Assembly (NCBI GenBank): GCA_026225945.1
Contig: JAMJFZ010000239.1
Location: 26,251,501 to 26,315,500 of the forward strand
DNA: 64,000 bases
Source: Cricetomys ansorgei
Taxonomy: Eukaryota > Chordata > Mammalia > Rodentia > Nesomyidae
Reading direction: 5' to 3'
The notes beneath the pieces were generated by a model. It ran no database searches and was not told where the DNA came from. It worked only from the letters and a program-made list of their open reading frames with translations. The translations under genes were made by a program, and so were the position numbers. Positions 52,816 to 63,400 of this stretch are shown one piece after another. The first letter of the stretch is position 1. The number at the start of each line of letters is the position of its first letter.

Positions 52816-53163
52816 CAAGACAATAAAATAAAACTCTAGGATTATGTTTCTAAGAGAAGCAGATGCCATCGTGTTTCCTCACCAGCCCTTCACTGCTACC
52901 AATCACCACTCACCGAAACCCTGACCTCATCTTTACTGTTTGTGTCCACGTTTATGGAAATCTTACCTTAGGATCTCCACCCCCCCACTGGCCATTCTAT
53001 CTCTCATTTAGGTGGGCTTCCAGTTCCAGTTAAAACTCTATGTGGAATTAGAAAAATGGCTCTGGTCCTTTTCCACAGTGAGCTAAGAGCAAGACAGTCC
53101 TGTTTTCTCGTATGTGACAAAGACAAATCACAGCAGAAAAAGAAGACCCAGCGCTTACCTTAC
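52816..53163. other. Unique sequence, nothing identified
   Basis: Would be the start of an intron if the adjoining minus-strand exon candidate is real. Confidence 0.4.
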
Positions 53164-53310
53164 CTAGCGACCGCAGGACTGCCCAAGCACTGGCAGCAGG
53201 CGGCGATTCTGTCAGCTGTCTTAGAGACTGGCGCGGCTCGGAGCGCTGCCCGAGGGCCACTGAGTTCATCACTACCATCGTTCCCGTCAGGACTGGCCAG
53301 CCACTTTTAA
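53164..53310 (-). other. Candidate minus-strand exon with strong splice donor
   Basis: On the minus strand a small CpG-rich stretch (about 53165-53255, with gcgaccgc, ggcggcg and ggcgcggctcggagcgct on plus) ends in gctag|gtaagg at 53164/53163, a near-consensus 5' splice site; a second donor, aag|gtaagc, lies five bases downstream. An ATG-initiated minus frame starts near 53278 and stays open through the donor (atggtagtgatgaactcagt). The peptide part is not recognised. It could be a first exon, a 5'UTR exon or a decoy. The upstream side lacks a clear acceptor, which favours a first exon. No TATA or GC-box arrangement is obvious. Confidence 0.25.
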
Positions 53311-54180
53311 TTTTCCAAAAAAATTGGAAAGAAAATGCATCAGAAATAGCTTTGAGGAAGAAGCTTTCTATTTACAGAGAGGACATTTTAAGACATATTC
53401 TAACATTTTTATGAACAAGAATTTAAAGGATCCCATGGCAACGGTCATATGAGGTAATGTGTACGCTGATGAGTCTTATTGAAGAGTGGACGGCCACCCA
53501 TGTAAGGGAACCTAGAATTTAATGCCAGTTTTCAACAATAAAAAAAATGGCATGATTCTTTTTTAAAATGTATTTAAAATGATAAACTACTTGCTACCAC
53601 TCCATATATATTAGGTTGGAAAAACCGGGTGGGAACTGACAAGCGATTTCATAGCAAGTTCCTAAATACAGCCTTGGGCCTCTTGGAGCGTCTAGAGCAG
53701 TAACTGCCATGAGTCATGTAAAGTCTTGCACCTAACAGGAAGAACGTTAATTGGACACAGCTTTCCCTGGTAAGAATGGGCACAGCCCAGGAACTGCTGG
53801 CAAGAGCAGCTGAGAATCAGCTGGGGGTTGGGTGAGTTCCTTTTCAAAATGTTTGGGCATTTACCCAACCCTACGGCTATGCCATTCTTGGGCACAGAAT
53901 CCTGGTAGGGGAAATTATAAAGGTTTCTCCAACCACTGAATTCTGAATGACAGAAACTGGCTAGCTCACCCAGTGGGAGTTGTCTGCCCTTTCTCTCCAT
54001 GCCCTCCCATCTCCACATTGTGTCTAAAATACTATATATTACTCTTAGTCTTTAATCCACCAGAAACTAAAAAAAAAAAGCTTACAAAACAGCTATCCTC
54101 CTAACGCTGTAGAGTATTTACAGCTATCAGCACACAAATGTGCATAGATTATAAATACAGAAATATAAAAATAAAACCCC
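53311..54180. other. Unique sequence, no gene identified
   Basis: The minus frame at 53692-54018 (108 codons) shows no domain. A-run near 54069-54078. Confidence 0.5.
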
Positions 54181-54345
54181 TGGCCAGGTGTTGGTGGCAC
54201 ACACCTTTAATCCCAGCACTCGGGAGGCAGAGGCAAGAGGATCTCTGTGAGTTCAAGGCCAGCCTGGTCTGCAGAGTGAGTTCCAGGACAGCCAGGGTTA
54301 CAACAAAGAAACCCTATCTCTAAAAACAAAACAACAACAAAAAAA
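54181..54345 (+). repeat. B1 SINE, plus strand, well preserved
   Basis: ggccaggtgttggtggcaca, cacctttaatcccagcactc, gggaggcagaggcaagagga, ggtctgcagagtgagttcca and an ACAACAA-rich tail. Confidence 0.96.
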
Positions 54346-54449
54346 GAATTAATGTTCAAAAACACGGAAAGTAGACACTGGTATCTGTAAGACTGCCACT
54401 ATTACTCCTGTTGATACATTACACACATCAGTGCTCTCAAATTAGTGAT

Positions 54450-54546
54450 TTTTGTTTTTTGAGCTATGAAGCTCAGCATGATCTCGAACTCCTAGCAACC
54501 ATCCTGCCAAGTGCTGGGATTACAGTGTGAGTCACCACACCTCGCT
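54450..54546 (-). repeat. Old B1-type SINE, minus strand
   Basis: ttgagctatgaagctcagca, tgatctcgaactcctagcaa, gtgctgggattacagtgtga, gtcaccacacctcgc. Confidence 0.75.
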
Positions 54547-54989
54547 TTAAAGAAGAAAAAAGAAGCAGAAGCAGCAGCCAGCACTGAAGTTTCAGCATAG
54601 CAGGAGAGATAAAAGTGAGGCTGTAGTGGCTGTGGCTTGGCTGAAGGCCCAGGCCCCACCTGCTCTGCTCCAGCTCGCCCCACACCCAGCTAGGACAGAG
54701 GACTCTTCAAAGGACCGCTTGGACCCGGAGCAGCTTGAAAATCCCTGTGGAAGGCTATTTAGAGTAGAAACAGGGCTCTTCCTTTTAGGCTCGCTCTGTG
54801 CTTGTTAGTCTGTTTCTCGTAAGCAGAAAGGTCAGCAGCAGGGCAGGACAGCCAAGGGTGAGGCTGGGAAAATGCGCCACGAAGAGGCTGTTCCTGGAAG
54901 ATCGGGCAGTTCGTGTTAAACAGCAGCATGAAATGGAAACGTCCAGGTAAGTTTTGTTCAATGAGTTTGAACTAAAGTTCACCTTAGGT
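54547..54989. other. Unique sequence, nothing identified
   Basis: Moderately GC-rich; small overlapping frames only. Confidence 0.45.
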
Positions 54990-55105
54990 TCACTTGAGTA
55001 TCAGGAGACAGAGGCAGGTAGGTCTCTGAGAGTTTACACAGTGAATGTAAACCAGGACTACACAGTGAGACCATCTCTCTCAAATAATTAGATAAACAAA
55101 CAAGT
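54990..55105 (+). repeat. Old B1 SINE, plus strand
   Basis: cttgagtatcaggagacaga, ggcaggtaggtctctgagag, ctacacagtgagaccatctc with an AAATAAATAA-type tail. Confidence 0.75.
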
Positions 55106-55261
55106 AAATAAATAACCACGAACAATCAATTCCAAGAGTCAGCCAGAGAGTTGAAATAGAAATTCTAAAGTGAAGACAGAAAATGTATGGAATGTATGTC
55201 ATGCTCAAATACAAAAGGGAAAAGGTGTTGAAACAATGTATAAACTTTTAAAACTCATGTT

Positions 55262-55390
55262 TTGAGCCACGTATGGGGGGCACAGGCTTGTAATCCCAGC
55301 ACTTGGGAGTTGGAAGGAGGAGGATCACAAGTTCAAGGTCATCTTTAGCTCATTTGCGGCCTATATACAATATATATATGACCCTATCTT
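55262..55390 (+). repeat. B1 SINE, plus strand
   Basis: gagccacgtatggggggcac, aggcttgtaatcccagcact, aagttcaaggtcatctttag, tgaccctatct. Confidence 0.85.
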
Positions 55391-55548
55391 TTTGTTTTGT
55401 TTTGTTTTGTTTTTGAGGCAGAGTTTCTCTGTTGTAACTCTGGCTGTCCTGGAACTCACTCTGCAGACCAGGCTGGCCTTGAACTTACAAAGATCTGCCT
55501 GCCTCTGCCTCCCGAGTTCCAAAGGCATATGCCACCACTGCCCGGCAC
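55391..55548 (-). repeat. B1 SINE, minus strand
   Basis: TTTTG-rich tail, gaggcagagtttctctgttg, ggctgtcctggaactcactc, tgcagaccaggctggccttg, ccgagttccaaaggcatatg. Immediately joined to the plus B1 at its left. Confidence 0.95.
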
Positions 55549-55745
55549 ATTCTAATTATTAATCCCAGGGTGAAATATTTTTAAATTACTAAAATGAAGC
55601 TCAGTTATATGGTAGGTTAATTTTTAGTTTCAATTGCTTCACATTTTTCTTTAATATACAATTAAGCTTTGCCTTTCCCTGTGAGTACTTGTGATGAAAA
55701 AATAAAACAGAGGATCTTATTAGGATGTTTAAAATGCCCAATGCT
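55549..55745. other. Short unique AT-rich interval
   Basis: Nothing recognised. Confidence 0.4.
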
Positions 55746-55960
55746 GAGGCTGGAGAGATGGCTCAGCAGGTAAGAGCACTGGCTGCTCTTCCAAAGGATC
55801 TAAGTTTGATTCCCAGTGCCCACTTGGTGGTTCCCAACTGTCTGACACTCCAGTTCAGGGCATCTAACTCCTGCTGGTCTCTGTGAGCAATGAACACACA
55901 TACTCAGACATACATACAGGCACACCCCCATAAGATAAAGACAAATAAAATCTCAAAAAA
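55746..55960 (+). repeat. B2 SINE, plus strand
   Basis: gaggctggagagatggctca, gtaagagcactggctgctct, tttgattcccagtgcccact, actgtctgacactccagttc and an ACAAATAAAATCTC end. Confidence 0.95.
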
Positions 55961-56049
55961 TGTGTTTGAATGCCAGACATTGAGACCACAATGTTGTCCT
56001 ATTAATTACCTCCCAAAATGAACTATGTCAATCAAGGTAGTTTTAAATA

Positions 56050-56078
56050 TTTAAAGTATTTAAGTTTAATACTTTAAA
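56050..56078. repeat. AT-rich inverted repeat
   Basis: tttaaagtatt (56050-56060) and aatactttaaa (56068-56078) form a perfect 11-bp stem with a 7-base loop, within repeated tatttaagt words. Confidence 0.85.
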
Positions 56079-56109
56079 CATTTAAGTATTTAAGTGGTGT
56101 TATCAAAAA

Positions 56110-56190
56110 AGAACTGAGGGTGTAGCTCAGTGGTAGAGTACCCAGTGTAAGCAAGGCTCTGGGTTCGATCCTCAGAAAGGACACTCCCAA
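56110..56190 (+). repeat. ID element, plus strand
   Basis: gggtgtagctcagtggtaga (A box), ggctctgggttcgatcctca (B box) with a short tail. It looks tRNA-like but has no foldable anticodon arm pair, so it is a SINE rather than a tRNA gene. Confidence 0.8.
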
Positions 56191-56359
56191 AGATTCATGA
56201 TTGATTTTAGAAACCGTGATAGAGTGACCTCAGAAAATTCCCCAGCCCAAAAAGCCTTTTATCAACCTGCATGATATAATTAAAGTTAGTGCATGCCTTG
56301 TTCCCCATGGCCTCCCATCTGGCCCTCTCTGGAAGCCCTTGACTCTTACCCTCAAAAGA

Positions 56360-56555
56360 AAGTTGGCTGGGCCAGTGAGATGCCTCCGGTAAATCACCTG
56401 CTCCAGGAGCATGTCGACCCGAGTGTTGGTCCCTGACTCATATGACGGTAGAAGGAGACAACCAGCTCCAAAGTTGACAGTCTGACCTCCACACATGCGC
56501 CATGCACATGCAAACCCAACCACACACAGTGATGAACGAATAAAGATTTGAGAGA
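56360..56555 (+). repeat. tRNA-derived SINE (B2/B3-like), plus strand
   Basis: ggctgggccagtgagatgcc, aaatcacctgctccagga, cagtctgacctccacacatg and gaataaagatttgag. Confidence 0.65.
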
Positions 56556-56588
56556 GGGATGGTTACAAGGCTCATAGAAAAGTAGACT

Positions 56589-56650
56589 ATCATTATTATT
56601 ATTGTTATTATTATTATTATTAGTAGTAGTAGTAGTAGTAGTAGTAGTAA
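56589..56650 (+). repeat. (ATT)n(AGT)n compound trinucleotide repeat
   Basis: About 10 ATT units with one GTT change, then about 9 AGT units. Confidence 0.96.
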
Positions 56651-56654
56651 GAGA

Positions 56655-56850
56655 GGCTGAAAAAAATATCATGGCACTTAAGAGCTCTTTTAGCTACAGG
56701 CTAGGAGGCTTTGGGTTTGGTCCCAGACACCAATTGGGTGCTATGGTTCAAACCTATTAATCACATACTCAGGAGACTAAGTCAGCACTTGCCTGAGTTT
56801 GAGTATATCCTGGGCTAACACTGAGTTCCAGGCCAGCCTACAAAGGCTTT
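56655..56850 (+). repeat. tRNA/B1 composite SINE, plus strand, old
   Basis: A diverged tRNA-like head (gggtttggtcccagacacca), then a B1 part (aatcacatactcaggagact, gagttccaggccagcctaca). Confidence 0.55.
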
Positions 56851-57525
56851 TTTTAAAGGCAGGATATTAATATATGATTATACAGGTTAATATATCACCT
56901 ATGTGAAACATCATCAATCTGACTTTTCAAGTTACTTTCAGTATTTATGTAGGAAGCAGACTTTTTCAGTGGTAAGGCCAGATTAATGTACATCCACCAA
57001 TTTTCTGCTTACCTACCTAATTTGTGTGCATTTCCCAATAGCCGCTTTGAGGTCTAGAGTCAGGACTCCAACACAAGGCTAGGATACAGCTCAATCTGTC
57101 TCTTCTGCCCAGCACGCCAAAGCCTAGGCTGCATGCCTCTCACGGCCATAAAAGAAAGCAAATGAAAAGCAACCATATTCTGAAAGACTTACAGAACTTA
57201 AAGGCAGGGAGTGCCAGGAATAAAACAAAACGAAACAAACCTGAAACCCAACCGCTGTCCTGGTGAGCTGTGAACACTTGGGTATAGCACCCTGCTTCTT
57301 ACACATTCATTAACTGCTACAAACAGTGGGGCAAACTGTGAGCGCGCAGGCACACGGCCCTGCAGTTGTTTCTGTTTGCCCTGGATTTTGTCCTAGTCTT
57401 GGATTCTGTGGCAAAACAAAGAGGAAGTCTGCGGCGGACTCTTTCAAGTGGTGTGCAATTCACCTTGTGAAGCACACTTGAGGAAACTATTACTATGGGA
57501 TTTCCCAGCTCGTATTTTTATTATT
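56851..57525. other. Unique sequence, nothing identified
   Basis: No repeat or exon-like ORF recognised. Confidence 0.5.
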
Positions 57526-57630
57526 TTATTTTTTGAGGCAAGTTCTCCCTGTGCAGCCCGGGCTGGCCTCGGACGTCCCCTGCCGCAGGGTCGCTGGATT
57601 ACAGATATGTGCCACCAAGCTCAACCTGAC
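57526..57630 (-). repeat. B1-type SINE, minus strand
   Basis: tttgaggcaagttctccctg, tgcagcccgggctggcctcg, gtcgctggattacagatatg, tgccaccaagctcaacc. Confidence 0.75.
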
Positions 57631-57781
57631 TCATAGTTTTGAAGATTGGAATTTAGAAATATGCTGTTGCGTAATAACCTCAGGACTTAAGCTGGCTATA
57701 GAGACAGGCAATCCTGTCACCTTTCCAGACACTGTACTTACATCTTTTTCAAAACAAGTATAAAATTAACAGTTCTTTATC

Positions 57782-57838
57782 TACATAGCAACTTCAAGGC
57801 AAACCTTAGCTCTATGAGACTCTGTCTAAAAACAAAAA
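57782..57838 (+). repeat. B1 3' fragment, plus strand
   Basis: ctacatagcaacttcaaggc ... tgagactctgtctaaaaac. Confidence 0.6.
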
Positions 57839-57840
57839 CA

Positions 57841-58150
57841 AGAGGCTGGAGAGATGCTAACTGGGTGAATTCTTGCTGTGCAAACAAGGGCCGGAGTGTG
57901 AATCCCTAACATCTACATACAAAGCCAGCATGGGTCTTTGTATCTGTAATCCCAGCACTGCTGGGGTGAGAACAAGGGGACGCTTGCTCAGCCTTGGTCT
58001 AGGTTTGCGGAGAGACTGTGTCTCAAGAGAACAAGGTGGAAATCAATAGAGCAGGCCACTGATGCCACATGCGACAACAGGTTTACAGGTATCCTGTCCT
58101 GCACATGTGTGCATCACACACACACACACACACACAGTATAAAAAGAGCA
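57841..58150 (+). repeat. tRNA/B1 composite SINE ending in (CA)n, plus strand
   Basis: A B2-like head (gaggctggagagatgctaac), then tatctgtaatcccagcactg and gagagactgtgtctcaagag of B1 type, a second tRNA-SINE tail and CA repeats at about 58116-58136. Confidence 0.65.
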
Positions 58151-58159
58151 AAAGAAGCA

Positions 58160-58310
58160 CAATTAGAAATGGCTTTAATACCAGTGCTTGGAAGGCAGAG
58201 GCAGGCAGATCTCACAGTTCGAGGCCCACTGGGTCTACAGAATAGTGAGTTCTAAGACAGCCAGAGATAGCTACACAGAGACAACCTGCCTCAGAAAGAA
58301 AAGAGGAACG
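58160..58310 (+). repeat. B1 SINE, plus strand
   Basis: ggctttaataccagtgcttg, gaaggcagaggcaggcagat, gcccactgggtctacagaat, cctcagaaagaaaagagg. Confidence 0.88.
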
Positions 58311-59092
58311 GGGGGAAAATGGCTTGAGATTTTGATATTTGGTGTTTCATAAGAATTTAATAAGAAAAATGAAGATAATTATCACGTTGGATCTGAAATT
58401 CAATTAAAAAAGATGTATCTTCTGTAATATATCTTCTAGAAGGAATTTAATAATCAAATGTGTATTAAAATTAAGCATCATCAAACCAATTCTTAAAGCA
58501 CGTATACATTCTGATTTCAAGTTGCAAGTTTGACATGATTAAGCTTGCTTCTCCAAGAGCTAACCTAGTATGGCAACTTGACACATTGTTTTACAACAGA
58601 TCATTCTAGAAGCTTTTCTGTGAACTCTCTTGGGTGCACTAGCTTTTCGTATTAACTATTCAATACTTAGGCTCCAAGTGAAGCCCAGATCATTACCTGG
58701 ACAAGGACAGACAAGCAGAACAGAGAACTATTGGCATGGTGAACTGCCGAGGCCCTTAGCATGGCGCACGCACCCCGTACCCTCCTTCCTTCTTTTTGAT
58801 TCTGTTACACGCATGAGGAACAGCACCTCCAATAAAGACTTCTGGAAATGGAAGGATTACCGGGTGGGAGTTTTAAGAAGGCAGATTTCTACCAGACTCA
58901 GTTCAGGGAGGAATTACTGAAGACTCTCAGCTCAAATGGTAAGTTGTAAGGTGCTCCTGAAGAGGAGAGGCACTAAGGGTTTCAACAGAGGCTGTGGGAG
59001 CCATTTCCAATGCCCTTCTCATTACAGTTACAGAGACACACGTGATGAATTCAGCTAGGCACATCAGGGCATCAGGGTGGCTTCGGGTTTGC
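58311..59092. other. Unique sequence, no gene identified
   Basis: The frame at 58630-58920 (96 codons) has no recognised domain. Repeat-free for about 0.8 kb. Confidence 0.5.
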
Positions 59093-59245
59093 TACACAGC
59101 TCCTAACAATTTAGGCCTCCAGCTTTAGTGCTGGGGTTACGGCTGTGCACAACCACGCTCGGTTTCACATGGTGTTGGAAATCAAAACCAGGACTTTTCC
59201 TGTGCTAGGCAAGCACCCCAACAACGAAGCTGCATTCCCCAGCCA
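59093..59245 (-). repeat. B4-type SINE (B1 + ID), minus strand
   Basis: ggcctccagctttagtgctg, gggttacggctgtgcacaac, then an ID-type part: gtgctaggcaagcaccccaa, aagctgcattccccagcc. Confidence 0.75.
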
Positions 59246-59554
59246 AAGGTGGTTGACTTTCCTAAAAGCGGTATCGTCGTGCAGTTCAGTCCATTGTGAC
59301 CTCCACGGAGTAAAACATCCATCGACAGACCTTTGACAGCAGCTAGCAGAAACTAAGGAACTACTCTAAGGAACTACTCCCTAAATGGGGCTTATTTTTC
59401 AGGATCCTGGGTGCACCAAATGACAATATAATGAAGTCATCTAAGTATCTGTCAGTTCTGAAGAGAGGTTAGAGATAAGTCAGAGATTAACCACTGGGGT
59501 CATTGGAACTGGAAAAGAATACCACAGGAAAGAATAGCAGGGATGTCTACCTTT
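59246..59554. other. Unique sequence with 14-bp duplication
   Basis: ctaaggaactactc occurs twice in tandem at 59353-59380. Otherwise nothing. Confidence 0.5.
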
Positions 59555-59683
59555 TGTTCTGCTTTGTATTGGGTCTCACCAGGTGGTCCAGGCTAGCCTC
59601 AAATCCCTCCAACTAGACCCTCCTGCCTCAGCCTCTGAAGTAGCTGGGATTACAGCTATGCACCACCGAACCAGGCTGGAGCT
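59555..59683 (-). repeat. Ancient 7SL-derived monomer (proto-B1/Alu-like), minus strand
   Basis: gggtctcaccaggtggtcca, ggctagcctcaaatccctcc, ctcctgcctcagcctctgaa, gtagctgggattacagctat. It keeps Alu-like text (agtagctgggattacag) rather than B1-specific text, suggesting an old proto-B1 copy. Confidence 0.65.
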
Positions 59684-60004
59684 AACAATCCTCTGGGGCC
59701 AGATAAAGATTGTTAAGGGATGTAGCCATTAGTAATGCTCCATGGTGCAGAATGGGTGGACTTGACAATTAGCTTTTAGAGGCCTTTTCAAGGATAATTT
59801 CATTTAACTATTGACACCAGAATCTAGCTTCTAATGGGTTTGAGCAGTGTGTGTTACCCATATAGTAACCTCTATCATTCCTTAGTAATCATGTTCACAC
59901 CAGAATCTACCATGTCTTTTCTGATTATGTTTGACGCCCCTGGTGGAAGTCTCATTAGACAGAAGAGCAACAAAACTTTGTAAATCCTTTGGAACAAACT
60001 GATG
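59684..60004. other. Unique sequence, nothing identified
   Basis: No feature recognised. Confidence 0.45.
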
Positions 60005-60092
60005 GGTACTTTGGGGTTGAACCCAGGTCCTGCTAGGACCTGCTAGGACTTGCTAGGCAAGTAATCTTTGCTGAGCTACATCCTCGGCCCCT
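60005..60092 (-). repeat. ID-type element with expanded decamer, minus strand
   Basis: ttggggttgaacccaggtcc (B box, reversed) and ctgagctacatcctcggccc (A box, reversed), with tgctaggacc/tgctaggact/tgctaggcaa at 60031-60060 as a three-fold decamer. Confidence 0.75.
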
Positions 60093-60224
60093 AAATTTAA
60101 AGGGGTGAAAGATTTATACAGTCTGAAAAGAAACCAGAGTACAGTCCTTGAGTTTAATAGTAGCGAGGAGAAATGCCCAGAACAATTCTAACCAATGTAG
60201 AAGCCTGTGGTTTTGTTTGGTGTT

Positions 60225-60368
60225 TTTTTTAGTGTTTTTGAAACAGGCTCTCATCTAACCCTGACTGGTCCTGAACTCAAACTTATGTAGTTAATGACTT
60301 GGAACTTCTGATCTTTCTGCCTCTATCTCCCCCGTACTGATTTGCTGGCATGCACCACCATGCAGTTT
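60225..60368 (-). repeat. Old B1-type SINE, minus strand
   Basis: ttgaaacaggctctcatcta, ccctgactggtcctgaactc, cttctgatctttctgcctct, ttgctggcatgcaccaccat. Confidence 0.65.
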
Positions 60369-60636
60369 TGAACTATGATTTTAAATGGCAAATGTGTAGA
60401 AAGACCCTGCCCCCCCAAATCAGCTATGTATTGGCAGCACTACAGAATGAGTACCCTCGATGTGGGCTTACAGCAGATCAATCCATCTGAGAAACAGACT
60501 TCCGACGCAGTTTGATGGTCTTTAGTGTTGGGAATGTATTCATCAGCTTGACAGTGTTTGTAGGTCACACACTCTGACTTCTAACCTTACATTCCCAAGC
60601 TCCATCAGGACGGCAAGGCTCATTTAGCAGTTACAC

Positions 60637-60657
60637 TTTTTTTTTTTTTTTTTTTTT
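60637..60657 (+). repeat. Poly(T) run
   Basis: About 21 T. No retrocopy or SINE recognised immediately to its right that would explain it as a minus-strand poly(A) tail. Confidence 0.9.
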
Positions 60658-60717
60658 ATGACTACAGATATTCACGAAAGCCTGGTATGGAAAGTCAGCA
60701 ATACAGTGTTCAATCAC

Positions 60718-60915
60718 AGCTGGACCTAAAGATGGCTCAAATGGTCAAGCTTCACCACACAAGTACAAGTTCGGATCCCTAACATGGCCGCCCTCCCTCC
60801 CGGTGGAAATCCCCAGCGTTTGGGAGGTGAAGACAGATTTCTGGGGCTTTCACTGGCCAGCAGCATAGCCAAGTGTGTCAAGCATAGCCAAGTGACACTG
60901 CCTCAAAAGGTAAGG
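60718..60915 (+). repeat. tRNA/B1 composite SINE, plus strand
   Basis: A head like aaagatggctcaaatggtca and caagttcggatccctaacat, then a B1-like part (ccccagcgtttgggaggtga, cactgcctcaaaagg). Contains a local duplication of agcatagccaagtg. Confidence 0.6.
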
Positions 60916-61004
60916 CCAAGTGAGCGAGGAAGACACTTCTGGCTTCTATGCCTGCACATGCACGTGCGCGTATGTGCCTTTTTAGCATATATGTACCTTT
61001 TTTG

Positions 61005-61140
61005 TCAGGTTATTGGTTCACATTTGTAATTCTAGCAACTCAGAAAGTGGAGGCAGGATTCCTACCAGTTCTGGGAGAGCCCAAACTACACAGGGAGTTC
61101 CAGGCCAGACTGTGCTATGGTGAGACCCTGTCCTAAAGAT
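61005..61140 (+). repeat. Old B1 SINE, plus strand
   Basis: ttggttcacatttgtaattc, tagcaactcagaaagtggag, ggagttccaggccagactgt, gtgagaccctgtcctaaaga. Confidence 0.75.
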
Positions 61141-61747
61141 CTACTAGTTAGGATGTGACAACAAAACCACGTCTATTAGAAAGGTGCCTGTTTTTTTATC
61201 AACAAGTAAGTCTCATTAAGTATCTGATTGTCTGTCTTGGGAACCAGGGTGTCAAGGCAGGGAAACACATTGGACCTCAGGGTATGGAACCACTGGATTC
61301 CTGTTAAGATCTCACTGCTTAATCAATGCTGTGATATAAAGGTCTTATGTCTGACAGCTGAAATAATGCCACTCTTCTGCCACTGAAGACTCCCAACTCC
61401 AGAAAGGACGGTATCCATTGGTGTTAAGAAGGCATGGCATTCTCCAAAGTACCATCAAAGGCAGAAGACCTACGGACTTGGGGAAAACAAACTGGTTCTA
61501 AGGCTCATCGCATTAGAACACTCACAGCTGCTCATGGGTTGTCTACGGCTGTGTCTATGCTGCTACTTGAAGTGGTCTTATGACCAGTTTATTCTGTTTT
61601 TTTAAAGCAAGTTTGCTAGTTCCTCACAGATCAGAGTCCTGAATAAAAAGCAAAATATCTACGTCTACACATGTACACACACTTATGATTGATTGGAATT
61701 AAATATTTGATTTTAAGGGGTGCTACACTTAAAAATAAAAGGTACAA
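61141..61747. other. Unique sequence, nothing identified
   Basis: No repeat or ORF recognised. Confidence 0.45.
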
Positions 61748-61868
61748 AGGGAATGTAACCTGTAATCCTAGCTCAATGGAGGACCCCCCATGAAGTCCAG
61801 GCCAGCCTGCACTCCATAGCAAATTCCAGACTAGCTACAGCTACACATCAAGACCCTATCTCAAAAAC
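61748..61868 (+). repeat. Old B1 SINE, plus strand
   Basis: aacctgtaatcctagctcaa, agtccaggccagcctgcact, caagaccctatctcaaaaac. Confidence 0.75.
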
Positions 61869-61875
61869 TTCTAAC

Positions 61876-62030
61876 AGGCCTGGGAGTTGACTCATTGAGT
61901 AAAGGTCTTTTCCCCTAAGCCTTAAGACCCCTGGGACCCATTAAAAGCAGAAAGAGAACTTATCCCAAGTTGTGTCTGATGTAGACCATGCCATTTGTCC
62001 CCATACATACATAACACTGGAACAAATGGA
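61876..62030 (+). repeat. tRNA-derived SINE, diverged, plus strand
   Basis: aggcctgggagttgactcat, tgagtaaaggtcttttcccc, aagacccctgggacccatta. Confidence 0.5.
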
Positions 62031-62474
62031 CAGGGATACTAACCTCCATGCTATCTTTCAAATGCTCTCATATGACAAAATATAAATGACAACATCCAAG
62101 GTACCTCTTCACAAATATAAAAACCGCTGGCAACTTGATTACCCAGTCAAATGGTTTTATTGCAAACGGCTAATCCTTTTGAGCATTCTAAATGTTGAGG
62201 CTAGTGTATGTAAGAATTAATCACAAAGCTGCTGGTTAGGAGTAGTCTTTATTTTGAATTACGGTCATAGGCTCTCTGGCCCCTTTCATTCTCCAGTTGT
62301 CTTGAAACTGTTCCATATTGTTCTCTAAGTAACTGCTGTGATCTGTGCCAAGAAATCAATCTTCTCTAAGATCTAACAGATTAGTATTTTTTTTTTTTAA
62401 TTGCCAAATTTAAGACTGACCATATTGTGAAGGTTGGGAGGAAAGACGTAATTTACAGTAAGGAAGACACTGTC

Positions 62475-62590
62475 TGTTAGGGGCCAGTGGTACTGAGACA
62501 AGCCTTGCCAGGCAGTTCAGGCATGCCTCCATCACCTCAGTCCTAGGGTTAGAGGTGTGCTCTACCACTACCAGCCCTGCGCCTAGTTTT
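62475..62590 (-). repeat. Old B1-type SINE, minus strand
   Basis: ctgagacaagccttgccagg, ggcatgcctccatcacctca, gtcctagggttagaggtgtg, accactaccagccctg. Confidence 0.6.
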
Positions 62591-62683
62591 TTTAAATTTA
62601 GATTTGCTCCAGTCCATCTGGTAACTCTAGAACTTGGTGACTTTAGAATGACAATTATGCCAAAGACCACATTCTAAAGGTTT

Positions 62684-62818
62684 TTGTTTTTAGGCAGGGT
62701 CTACTGCTATCCTGAAACCTGGTATTTAGACTAGGTTGGCCTCAAACTCAGAGATCTCCCTGTTTCAGCCTCCAGGAGTGCTGGATTACAGGTGTTAACC
62801 ACCATGCCCGGCTGTTCT
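62684..62818 (-). repeat. B1 SINE, minus strand
   Basis: ttaggcagggtctactgcta, tttagactaggttggcctca, gagtgctggattacaggtgt, taaccaccatgcccggctg. Confidence 0.85.
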
Positions 62819-63379
62819 AAAATCATTTAGTCACAAACCCAGTAATTTTCTCTGCCAAAACCCTGGTCTGTGACAATGATTTGTGAAAATCTTACACAGC
62901 ATTTTTTTTTCCTAAAGCTAAACTTGATTTCTCAACTGTGTCAAAACAAGCTTCTTTAAATATTTGCATACACATAGTATAAAATTTTATCAATTTTACT
63001 TCATGTACTGAGCAAGGAGATTAAAAAAGTTGGCAGCTATGATGGTCCCAACTCCTTTTAAAAAGATTGTGATGAAAAATGTTTGGCTAATGTTGCTGTA
63101 GCCAAGATGACTGTCACCTGATCTTCGATAGGCCTAGAACATTCAGTGGTGGGATATAAAAAACAAACAGGAAAAAAGCTCATCGATTCTACAATTCAAA
63201 TTTGCAAACTGCAAGTATAAAGATATTTGAAGGTCCAAGTTTACAAAAGTGTTTCCCTTACCCAGTGAGTCTAAACTAGTATACCTGCAAATAAATCAGA
63301 ATTAAATATTAATAAAATTCACAAAGCCAGAAGCAGTTTAGTGCTCACAAGTTTATATTTTAAGTTTGATAAAGATTCT

Positions 63380-63400
63380 TGTGTATTTTCTAAATACACA
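63380..63400. other. Short perfect hairpin
   Basis: tgtgtattt / aaatacaca, a 9-bp stem with loop tct, within the candidate 3'UTR. Confidence 0.8.

Noticed and set aside
56110..56190. Possible tRNA gene
   Set aside because: A and B boxes are present but the cloverleaf does not close; ID SINE.
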